Below, piece by piece: positions 1 through 5,501 of a stretch of 7,448 bases of DNA. The position numbers and the translations under genes are program-made. How positions within the stretch are numbered: position 1 is the stretch's first letter; every line of letters starts with the position of its first letter. The notes under the pieces are model-generated. The model searched no databases. It was given only the letters and a program-made list of their open reading frames with translations, and was not told the origin of the DNA. The DNA comes from Leptolyngbya sp. SIO4C5 (GTDB lineage Bacteria > Cyanobacteriota > Cyanobacteriia > Phormidesmidales > Phormidesmidaceae), in NCBI GenBank assembly GCA_010671965.1, contig JAAHIC010000203.1, positions 1-7,448 of the forward strand, read 5' to 3'.

Positions 1-127
1 GATGACCGTGAACAACGACGGCAACTCGATTTCGGTGTTCGATTTCTTCGATCTTATCGACCGCTCTTTCAATTCTTTCTTCGTTCTTTTCAGCAAAAGA
101 CTTTTCTTTCTTCTGTTCGTTAGCCAT
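1..127 (-). CDS. Small highly charged protein, N-terminal part (runs off left edge)
   Basis: I do not recognise this protein. Reading from an ATG at 127 down to 125, the frame stays open to the window edge and gives 42 codons. The start is supported by a strong ribosome binding site, GAGGAG, about 11 bases upstream on the minus strand. The first 34 residues are almost all Lys, Glu, Arg, Asp and Asn (it begins MANEQKKEKSFAEK) with a helical pattern and no hydrophobic segment, so it looks cytosolic at this end. The last visible residues (RVAVVVHGH) turn hydrophobic and could be a beta strand opening a folded domain. It is divergent from the catalase gene, and an inverted repeat sits directly upstream of its ribosome binding site. 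The function is unknown and the C-terminus is not visible. Confidence 0.6.
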   Translation of the reverse strand, partial: MANEQKKEKSFAEKNEERIERAVDKIEEIEHRNRVAVVVHGH

Positions 128-142
128 AGTAATTATTCTCCT

Positions 143-168
143 CGCTGAAACCAATAATTTTTTCAGCG
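143..168 (-). promoter_or_regulatory. Inverted repeat abutting the ribosome binding site of the small charged gene
   Basis: CGCTGAAA at 143-150 and TTTCAGCG at 161-168 are perfect 8-base complements around a 10-base loop. On the minus strand the hairpin ends immediately before the GAGGAG ribosome binding site of the gene starting at 127, and it contains the TGA stop (163-165) of the possible ORF at 163-279. It could be an intercistronic mRNA stabiliser or could affect access to the ribosome binding site. Read on the plus strand it is followed by TTTTATTTC and resembles a weak terminator, but no plus-strand gene is seen to its left. The repeat is seen directly; the role is inferred. Confidence 0.45.
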
Positions 169-279
169 TTTTATTTCTATCTGTTTAATGTAGTTAATTA
201 CTGCTGCAAGTTTATCTCTCAGCAGAGTGACTTCCGCAAGTCGCTTGTCTGCCTTAAGAGATATCTCGTTTTTACTCAA
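163..279 (-). CDS. Possible 38-residue helical protein or gene remnant
   Basis: On the minus strand a frame is open from 315 to a TGA at 163-165. No ATG is available; the most plausible start is a TTG at 279, giving 38 residues. The translation is lysine-, glutamate- and leucine-rich with an amphipathic helical look (for example KADKRLAEVTLLRDKLAAV), and its composition resembles the small charged gene 35 bases downstream, so the two could be co-transcribed. Against it: no ribosome binding site is visible before the TTG, the frame is short enough to occur by chance, and a stop lies just upstream at 316-318. It may be a real small gene, the 3' remnant of a decayed one, or chance. I recognise no family. 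Confidence 0.25.
   Translation of the reverse strand: MSKNEISLKADKRLAEVTLLRDKLAAVINYIKQIEIKR
225..246. promoter_or_regulatory. Dyad in the catalase upstream region
   Basis: GACTT (229-233) and AAGTC (238-242) form a perfect 5-base dyad around CCGC. Pairing can be extended outward to 225 and 246 with G-T wobbles. A separate perfect 10-base palindrome, GAGATATCTC, lies at 258-267. Both fall between the divergent catalase and small-protein genes and could be operator sites, but both also lie inside the possible ORF at 163-279. I do not recognise them as a known regulator box. Confidence 0.2.
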
Positions 280-357
280 AGTTGATTCGTTAAAAGGCTC
301 AGAAATGCGTCTATCTCAAGAGCTATTGTTCTCTACTCGAAGGTTAGATGTTGAACT

Positions 358-388
358 TTGATAGCCGCACTACAGTGCTTTCTATAGG
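358..388 (+). promoter_or_regulatory. Weak candidate promoter of the catalase gene
   Basis: TTGATA at 358-363 and TATAGG at 383-388 resemble sigma-70 -35 and -10 boxes with a 19-base gap, which is slightly long. The 5' leader would be about 25 bases. Another AT-rich stretch, TATATATC at 393-400, could serve as the -10 box but lacks a matching -35. Neither is a strong match. Confidence 0.25.
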
Positions 389-417
389 CGCTTATATATC
401 AAAGCGAGGACATAATT

Positions 418-1896
418 TTGGCCGAAAAAGATAACACCTTAACTAACGCTGCTGGCATTCCCGTGCCCAGCAACGAAGTTTCTAAATCAGTGGGTAGGCG
501 GGGGCCGCTGCTGCTGGAAGACTATACGCTGATTGAAAAAATGGCTCACTTCAACCGTGAGCGGATTCCAGAGCGGGTAGTTCACGCCGTTGGTTCAGGG
601 GCTTATGGTACCTTCACCGTCACAGATGACATCACCCATCTGACGAAGGCCAAGCTGTTTTCAGAAGTTGGCAAGGAAACCGAAGTTTTTGTCCGTTTCT
701 CAACGGTAGCTAAGTCTAAGGGCGGCTCGGATATCTACCGTGACCTGCGGGGCTTTTCTATCAAGCTGTACACCGAAGACGGCAACTGGGACCTAGTGGG
801 TAACAATACGCCCATTTTCTTCGTGCGCGATCCGATGAAGTTTATGGACTTTATCCGATCGCAGAAAGAACATCCCCAGCAGCACTGGCGGCAGCATGAA
901 ATGTGGTGGGATTTTTGGTCGCTTTCGCCAGAAAGTCTGCACCAGGTCATGTGGCTCATGGGCGATCGCGGCGCACCAATGGGCTGGCGACACATGAACG
1001 GCTATGGCAGCCACACCTTCAGCCTGATCAATGCTAATGAAGAGCGAATCTGGGTGAAATTTCACTTCAAAACCGATCAGGGCATCAAAAACTTTACCGA
1101 GGCCGAGTGGATGCACATGCAGGGCATCGAACCCCGCTGGGCCACCAAAGATCTCTACAACGCCATCGATCAGGGCAACTACCCGTCCTGGACAATGCAC
1201 ATCCAAACTATGACGGATGAACAGGCCGCGAATTTCCCCTGGAATCCGTTCGACCTGACCAAAATTTGGCCCCACGACGATTTTCCGCTCCAGCGGGTCG
1301 GCAAGCTGGAGCTAAACCGCAACCCAGAGAACTACTTTGCCGAAGTAGAGCAGGCAGCTTTCTCTCCCGGTAACGTCGTGCCCGGTGTGTCTTGGTCGCC
1401 CGATCGCATGTTGCAGGCTCGGATCATCTCCTACGCCGACACTCACCGCTACCGCCTCGGCGTCAACTACGACACCATTCCGGTGAATCAGCCTCACGCC
1501 ACCAAAGCCAACACCCCCTACCGCGATGGCTTTATGCGGGTAGACGGCAACAACGGCGGGCGCGCTAACTACCACCCCACCCACCACGAGTATCCCAAAG
1601 CAGACGAACGGGCCAAAGCGCCGCCGTACCATGTGGAAGGACTGGCCGATCGCATTGAGCTAGACGAAGAAGACTACTTCGATCAGTGCAAAATGTTCTA
1701 CAACATGCTGGATCAGGGCGAAAAAGATCGCCTAGTTCATAACATTGCAGGCAGCTTAGGTCGCTGTATGCAGCCCATTCAGGAGCGGCAGATTGCCCTG
1801 TTCCGCCAGGTAGATAGTGCCTTTGCCGATCGCGTGGTTGAAGCGATCGCCAATACCGAACCGCCTAAGCCCGAACCCAAACCCGCCACCGTTTAA
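418..1896 (+). CDS. katA: Monofunctional heme catalase (clade 3, small subunit)
   Basis: Catalase converts hydrogen peroxide to water and oxygen in the cytosol. The 492-residue length matches small-subunit catalases. The distal active site is complete: His56 in ERVVHAVGSGAYG, Ser95 in VRFST, and Asn129 in DLVGNNTPIFFVRDP. The proximal heme ligand is Tyr339 in RIISYADTHRYRLG. The His-Asn and His-Tyr spacings (73 and 283) equal those of mammalian catalase. The catalase core fills roughly residues 8-390, followed by the catalase-related C-terminal domain to about 480 and a Pro/Lys-rich tail. The start is TTG at 418, with GAGGA at 406-410 seven bases before it; the first in-frame ATG (codon 42) would remove the conserved N-terminal arm, and an in-frame stop lies at 385-387. 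The gene is monocistronic, divergent from small charged genes and convergent with the next gene. It appears intact. The function is secure; the gene symbol is by family only. Confidence 0.97.
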   Translation: MAEKDNTLTNAAGIPVPSNEVSKSVGRRGPLLLEDYTLIEKMAHFNRERIPERVVHAVGSGAYGTFTVTDDITHLTKAKLFSEVGKETEVFVRFSTVAKSKGGSDIYRDLRGFSIKLYTEDGNWDLVGNNTPIFFVRDPMKFMDFIRSQKEHPQQHWRQHEMWWDFWSLSPESLHQVMWLMGDRGAPMGWRHMNGYGSHTFSLINANEERIWVKFHFKTDQGIKNFTEAEWMHMQGIEPRWATKDLYNAIDQGNYPSWTMHIQTMTDEQAANFPWNPFDLTKIWPHDDFPLQRVGKLELNRNPENYFAEVEQAAFSPGNVVPGVSWSPDRMLQARIISYADTHRYRLGVNYDTIPVNQPHATKANTPYRDGFMRVDGNNGGRANYHPTHHEYPKADERAKAPPYHVEGLADRIELDEEDYFDQCKMFYNMLDQGEKDRLVHNIAGSLGRCMQPIQERQIALFRQVDSAFADRVVEAIANTEPPKPEPKPATV

Positions 1897-1913
1897 TTTC
1901 AAGCGGCCCAATT

Positions 1914-1946
1914 TTGTAGGGGGTGTGGCCTGCCGTACCCCCACAA
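1914..1946. terminator. Hairpin between convergent genes, possible bidirectional terminator
   Basis: TTGT-A-GGGGGT (1914-1924) can pair with ACCCCCACAA (1937-1946), giving ten base pairs with one bulged A around a 12-base loop. It lies between the catalase stop (1896) and the end of the converging gene (1962), where a terminator is expected. Neither side has a proper run of T, so it is not a canonical intrinsic terminator. Confidence 0.35.
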
Positions 1947-1961
1947 GGACTATCGGTGTCG

Positions 1962-3227
1962 TCAATCGCTATCATCAGACGATGTTTTCAGCACCGACCA
2001 GGGAATATCTGAGCGGTTGGCCAGCTGCTGGGCGATCGCCGCTGCGCCATAGCGATTGAGGTGGCTAGGGTCAGCAAAGTAGCCATTCTGAGTCGGCCAC
2101 TGCTGCACGAGGTCGATAAGGCCAAAATCTAGGGCTTGGCTTTGCCGCTGCAAATAGGTTTGAAACTGGCGCTCTCGTCGTAAGCGGGCCGAGTCTAAAT
2201 AGTCCTGGGTCAGCGGCAGGTTGATGAAGAATAGCGGTATGTCCTGCGATCGCGCAAAATTGGCAAAGGAGGTCAGCGATCGCGTTTGTAAGCCGTCCAG
2301 ACTGAAACGGGTATAGTCCGCATCGTACTGACCAGCGATGCGGGGAAACTGCTGGTAGTAGGTGCTGGGATTAAAGCGCTGCTCTACGGGAAAAAAGCCG
2401 TAGGCATCAAGAGGCTGAGTCGGCGTCAGGAGGCGATCGCTGTCTTTGAAGCTGGGTTTTTCTCCGGCTAAAAAGGCCTGATAGCCCGGTGAGTCTAAGA
2501 CCCCAGCGAAAGTGCGATCGACCCGGCTGCTGTTAAAAGAGCGCGAGCCGCCAGCCCACAGAATGAGTTCAGGCAGTTGCTCAGGGGTTAATAACCGCTG
2601 CACCAGGAAATTGACGACCTGAGCCGTTGCCCCGTTGACGCCTAAATTAAACACTTTGGGATCCGAGAATCCTTGTTGGGCAAGCGCCTGCTGTAGCGCC
2701 TGCGGATCCACGCCTTGCAGAGCGCGGGAACTGCCCACAATCAGCACGTCCGGTACCCCCACGGCGGCAATGTAGGACAGATAGCCCGCTAGCTGTTCAT
2801 CTAAAATGTCGCTACCCAGGGTAGGAAAAACGGCGGGAACTGTTCCTGCTGCCTTTGCCTGAGCGGCTTGAAGATGGCGCAAAAATTCATCGGCTTTGCG
2901 CTGGGCGAATAGCCGCTGTGGATCAGAGCGGGGCACCGACTGCATTAACGTCATCGCTTCAGCCCACTGGCTCATGGCCACGCTCCAGTCTTGGGGCGTC
3001 TGGGCCGTTTGGGTCGTAGCGCTAGCCTGCTCTGCCATATTCAGAGCCGCTTGCAGCACGCTGTCTGAGGGCGTGATTTCGGCAGGAATGGGCGCGGTTT
3101 CTAATTTGGGAAAAGTTGCCGCCGGGGCTGAAGCTAACAAAAGCTGAAGCAGCCAGCCACCTACGACCAGTCCTAGGCTGCTAAAAAAGATCAAAAACCA
3201 GCGCGGCAGCGAGAAGTTACGAAACAT
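1962..3227 (-). CDS. Membrane-anchored SGNH-like protein (DUF1574-like)
   Basis: This 421-residue protein starts at ATG 3227. A TTG at 3245 would add six residues but has no better ribosome binding site. Residues 10-33 form one hydrophobic segment ending in LLLASAPAA, an N-terminal anchor or signal peptide, so the rest is probably outside the cytoplasmic membrane. An Ala/Gln-rich helical region covers roughly residues 55-130. The remainder resembles the SGNH-hydrolase fold: GSSR at 165-168 (block I; Ser167 the candidate nucleophile), a FNLGVNG stretch (block II), LWAGGSRSFN (near block III), and DPSHLNRYG with Asp386 and His389 (block V). Related proteins often modify or bind cell-surface polysaccharides, but no substrate can be read here. 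Block I has GSS instead of GDS, so activity is unproven. It lies 27 bases behind the CoA-binding gene and is probably co-transcribed with it. Confidence 0.75.
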   Translation of the reverse strand: MFRNFSLPRWFLIFFSSLGLVVGGWLLQLLLASAPAATFPKLETAPIPAEITPSDSVLQAALNMAEQASATTQTAQTPQDWSVAMSQWAEAMTLMQSVPRSDPQRLFAQRKADEFLRHLQAAQAKAAGTVPAVFPTLGSDILDEQLAGYLSYIAAVGVPDVLIVGSSRALQGVDPQALQQALAQQGFSDPKVFNLGVNGATAQVVNFLVQRLLTPEQLPELILWAGGSRSFNSSRVDRTFAGVLDSPGYQAFLAGEKPSFKDSDRLLTPTQPLDAYGFFPVEQRFNPSTYYQQFPRIAGQYDADYTRFSLDGLQTRSLTSFANFARSQDIPLFFINLPLTQDYLDSARLRRERQFQTYLQRQSQALDFGLIDLVQQWPTQNGYFADPSHLNRYGAAAIAQQLANRSDIPWSVLKTSSDDSD

Positions 3228-3254
3228 AGGAACACCAGCCAGCAAACAAACAGG

Positions 3255-3698
3255 CTAACGAGTAGAAGGCGATCGCCCAGATAGACCCAAACGTAAATAC
3301 TCAATTTTGATGCAGGCATCTGTAACCACGACCAGTCCGGCCTCAGCCGCCCGCTGAGCCGCCCCTTCATGGTGAATGCCAAGCTGCGCCCAGAGAGCCT
3401 TAGCCCCAACAGCGATCGCATCTTCGACAATCCCTGGCAGGTGCTCTGAGCGGCGAAAAACATTGACCAAGTCAACCGCAACGGGTACTTCAGCCAGAGA
3501 GCGATAGCAAGGCAGACCGCCAATTTCCGACCTGCCTGGATTGACCGGATAGAGCTGGTAGCCCACCTGCCGTAGAAACTGAGCAATCTGATAGCTGGGG
3601 CGCTCAGGCTTATGAGAGTGACCCACCACTGCGATCGCCTGAACGCTCTCTAACAGCGATCGCATTTGGGCATCAGCGGGTTGCAGCAGGGGCATCAT
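3255..3698 (-). CDS. CoA-binding protein, YccU family (CoA_binding_2)
   Basis: This 147-residue protein consists of one Rossmann-type CoA-binding domain and matches the usual length of the YccU family. Visible hallmarks are IAVVGHSHKPERPSY (residues 22-36, nucleotide-binding loop), YPVNPG (50-55), VNVFRR (78-83), WAQLGI (103-108) and the C-terminal VVTDACIKIE with conserved Cys129. Family members are cytosolic and bind CoA or a similar nucleotide; no reaction is established. Two ATG codons occur in tandem at 3698 and 3695. The sequence GAGGGGAGG ends three bases before the first and six before the second, so the second may be the real start. It is first in a likely two-gene transcript with the SGNH-like gene, with no evident functional link. 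HIP1 sites at 3269, 3412, 3631 and 3656 fall inside it. Confidence 0.93.
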   Translation of the reverse strand: MMPLLQPADAQMRSLLESVQAIAVVGHSHKPERPSYQIAQFLRQVGYQLYPVNPGRSEIGGLPCYRSLAEVPVAVDLVNVFRRSEHLPGIVEDAIAVGAKALWAQLGIHHEGAAQRAAEAGLVVVTDACIKIEYLRLGLSGRSPSTR

Positions 3699-3805
3699 TA
3701 GCCTCCCCTCAAACAGCTAGACCTCGCCGCGATATCTACGGCCATACTCACTATTTTAGAAGCATTTCCTCCGTAAACTGGGAAGGCTTACCACTGAAAA
3801 CGCCC

Positions 3806-4243
3806 ATGTCAATTCAGCACCAGATTCTAGAGCTGTCTACGGATGAAGCCATCGGACTCTACAATCTCACCCCCCAAGTTCAAGCCTTCGTCACCGCAAG
3901 CGGTGTGCAAAACGGCCAGGTTTTAGTCTTTTCACGCCACACCACCACCGCCCTAGCCGTCAATGAATATGAAGAACGGCTGCTGGCCGACATCAAAACC
4001 TACCTGTGCAAGCTCGCCCCACCAGGCGATCGCTACTTGCACAACGACCTGCACCTGCGAGATGTTCCCCCTGACGAACCCATCAATGCCCATTCTCACC
4101 TGATGGCTATCACTCTGCACAACAGCGAGCTTATCCCCATCGTCGCCGGTCAACTCGCCCTGGGCACCTACCAGTCCATCCTCCTCTGTGAACTCGACGG
4201 CCCCCGCCAGCGCACCGTATTTGTGCAAGTTTCAGGAGAATAA
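3806..4243 (+). CDS. yjbQ: YjbQ / UPF0047 family protein
   Basis: This 145-residue cytosolic protein is a complete single-domain member of the YjbQ/UPF0047 family, sometimes labelled secondary thiamine-phosphate synthase because E. coli YjbQ can weakly supply that activity. Its true role is unsettled. Conserved features are SRHTTTALAVNEYE (residues 43-56, with His45 and Glu54), LHNDLHLRD (78-86), INAHSHLMA (93-101, with His96 and His98, likely metal ligands) and LGTYQSILLCELDGPRQR near the C-terminus. The ATG at 3806 has no Shine-Dalgarno sequence in range; the nearest purine-rich stretch, GGAAGG at 3781-3786, is 19 bases away. The start is still convincing because the family begins at this point. 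It is divergent from the CoA-binding gene across 107 bases in which I found no strong promoter. Confidence 0.94.
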   Translation: MSIQHQILELSTDEAIGLYNLTPQVQAFVTASGVQNGQVLVFSRHTTTALAVNEYEERLLADIKTYLCKLAPPGDRYLHNDLHLRDVPPDEPINAHSHLMAITLHNSELIPIVAGQLALGTYQSILLCELDGPRQRTVFVQVSGE

Positions 4244-4450
4244 TCTTTTTCGCCTGTAGAAATAGCAAAGCACGTCATCTCGCCTAGGCTGAAAATCTCA
4301 GGCTCACTACAGATATCCGCTATCCCGAACTGAAACGCTAAAGCGTTATGAGTTCACGTAAAGAACACGATTTCCCCATGCTCATTTAGCGCCGCTTCCA
4401 ATCAGCCACTATCCCCACCTCCCTTACCTTCCCCACCTTTCCCCCACCCA
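4244..4450. other. Intergenic region with interrupted inverted repeat and G-free tract
   Basis: No gene is supported here. GAACT (4327-4331) pairs with AGTTC (4351-4355), and inside it AACGCT (4334-4339) pairs with AGCGTT (4342-4347), giving 11 base pairs with a small internal loop. There is no T run after it, so it is not a standard terminator for yjbQ. From 4406 to 4450, directly before the next start codon, there are 45 bases without a single G, mostly C and T. Confidence 0.5.
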
Positions 4451-5413
4451 ATGCCCCTGCCGCTCACCGCTCTCGCCCTCGCCATTCCCGCCTACTTTTA
4501 CACCTGGCTAGTCAGGAGTATCGATCGCTTTGAGAAAGAGCCTGCCCGCTATCTGATTTCTGCTTTCTGCTGGGGGGCCGTGCCGGCAATTGTGCTGGCG
4601 CTGCGGCTGCAGATTAGCTTAGCTCTGCCGATTGAGACAATTTTAGGACAGGACTCGCTGCAGTCAGAGCTGATCCAGTCAGCAATTGGCGCTCCTGTAA
4701 CGGAAGAATTTGCCAAAGCGATCGCCGTTGCCGTGCTTTACTACACCCGGCGGCATGAGTTCGACGGCTGGGTAGACGGTATGGTCTATGGGGCGATGGC
4801 AGGCTTCGGCTTTGCCTATGTGGAGAACATTTTGTACCTGGCAGGAACAAGTAGCTGGGAGGAGTGGCTTTCCCTATTTGTGTTGCGCACCATTGTCTTT
4901 GGCGGACTGCACGGCTTTTGGACCGCCATTGTTGGCATCGGCTTCGGTCTGGCTCGCTATATGCATAATCCCTTAGGCCGGGTGGTGACGGTCACGACCA
5001 GCCTGCTAACGGCAATGGCGCTGCATCTGGTGCATAACGGCGCGATCGCTCTGATTGAGGTGCGTTCCGATATTGCCATTTTGGTGGCTGTATTTAACTA
5101 CGGAGCGCTGTGCTTGGCGATGCTGCTGCTGTGGTGGCTAGCGGCCCGCTGCGATCGCGCTCGCCTGCGAACGCATCTGGTGGATGAAGTCCCTTGGGTA
5201 CTGTCCCGGAGTTGCTACCGGGCGATCGCCAGCCCCAAGGCGTACAAACTGCTGGCGGCGATGGGCTTTTCTACTCAGCAGCAGCGACAGTTGATGCAGC
5301 TAGCAGCCGAACTGGCCCATAAAAAGCTCCAGCATCAAAAAATGGGGGATGAAAACGGCAACCGGGCTGAAATTGAGCGGCTGAGAAAAGAGCTGCGGCG
5401 CTATTGGCGTTAG
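4451..5413 (+). CDS. PrsW-family intramembrane protease (M82)
   Basis: This 320-residue multi-pass membrane protein belongs to the PrsW family, whose Bacillus subtilis member makes the first cut in the anti-sigma factor RsiW. The family's acidic and histidine motifs are present: VTEEFAKA (Glu85, Glu86, Lys89), DGMVYGAMAGFGFAYVEN (Asp109, Glu125, Asn126), GGLHGFW (His154) and LHLVHNG (His192, His195). Several hydrophobic segments run from residue 5 to about 232. A hydrophilic tail of about 90 residues follows, ending in a Lys/Glu/Arg-rich stretch likely to be helical or coiled coil. No sigma or anti-sigma gene is adjacent, so the substrate is unknown. The start is the ATG at 4451; no ribosome binding site precedes it, only a C-rich tract, but the first hydrophobic segment begins right after this ATG, which supports it. 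Confidence 0.92.
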   Translation: MPLPLTALALAIPAYFYTWLVRSIDRFEKEPARYLISAFCWGAVPAIVLALRLQISLALPIETILGQDSLQSELIQSAIGAPVTEEFAKAIAVAVLYYTRRHEFDGWVDGMVYGAMAGFGFAYVENILYLAGTSSWEEWLSLFVLRTIVFGGLHGFWTAIVGIGFGLARYMHNPLGRVVTVTTSLLTAMALHLVHNGAIALIEVRSDIAILVAVFNYGALCLAMLLLWWLAARCDRARLRTHLVDEVPWVLSRSCYRAIASPKAYKLLAAMGFSTQQQRQLMQLAAELAHKKLQHQKMGDENGNRAEIERLRKELRRYWR

Positions 5414-5436
5414 CGCGCGATCGCTGGGGCTTGGGG

Positions 5437-5453
5437 AATTTGCTGCCCAAATT
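5437..5453. promoter_or_regulatory. Inverted repeat touching the ubiA -35 box
   Basis: AATTTG (5437-5442) and CAAATT (5448-5453) are perfect complements around CTGCC. The right arm overlaps the first two bases of the -35 box at 5452. It could be an operator or a weak end-of-transcript hairpin for the PrsW-family gene (stop at 5413). No T run follows. Confidence 0.25.
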
Positions 5454-5480
5454 GGCATAGTAACCCGATATTCTTAAAAT
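5452..5480 (+). promoter_or_regulatory. Sigma-70-type promoter of ubiA
   Basis: TTGGCA at 5452-5457 and TAAAAT at 5475-5480 each match the consensus at five of six bases, and the gap is 17 bases. Transcription would start near 5487 and leave a leader of about 15 bases before the ATG at 5502. This is the best promoter match in the window. The -10 box lies inside an inverted repeat at 5466-5484. Confidence 0.6.
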
Positions 5481-5484
5481 ATCG
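5466..5484. promoter_or_regulatory. Inverted repeat covering the ubiA -10 box
   Basis: CGATATT (5466-5472) and AATATCG (5478-5484) are perfect 7-base complements around CTTAA. The -10 box (5475-5480) lies across the loop and right arm. This is a position where a dimeric repressor could block RNA polymerase; an AT-rich dyad can also arise by chance at a -10 region. Confidence 0.35.
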
Positions 5485-5501
5485 CCGTTATTCTACTGCT
5501 C

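Noticed and set aside
793..1632. Long open frames on the minus strand inside the catalase gene
   Set aside because: They lie antisense to a fully conserved catalase, lack ribosome binding sites and have compositions expected of shadow frames.
3191..3586. 131-codon minus-strand frame overlapping the CoA-binding gene
   Set aside because: It is out of frame with a clear YccU-family protein covering the same DNA and shows no recognisable domain.
4348..4389. 13-codon plus-strand ORF between yjbQ and the PrsW-family gene
   Set aside because: Very short, no ribosome binding site, and its start lies inside the inverted repeat; consistent with chance.
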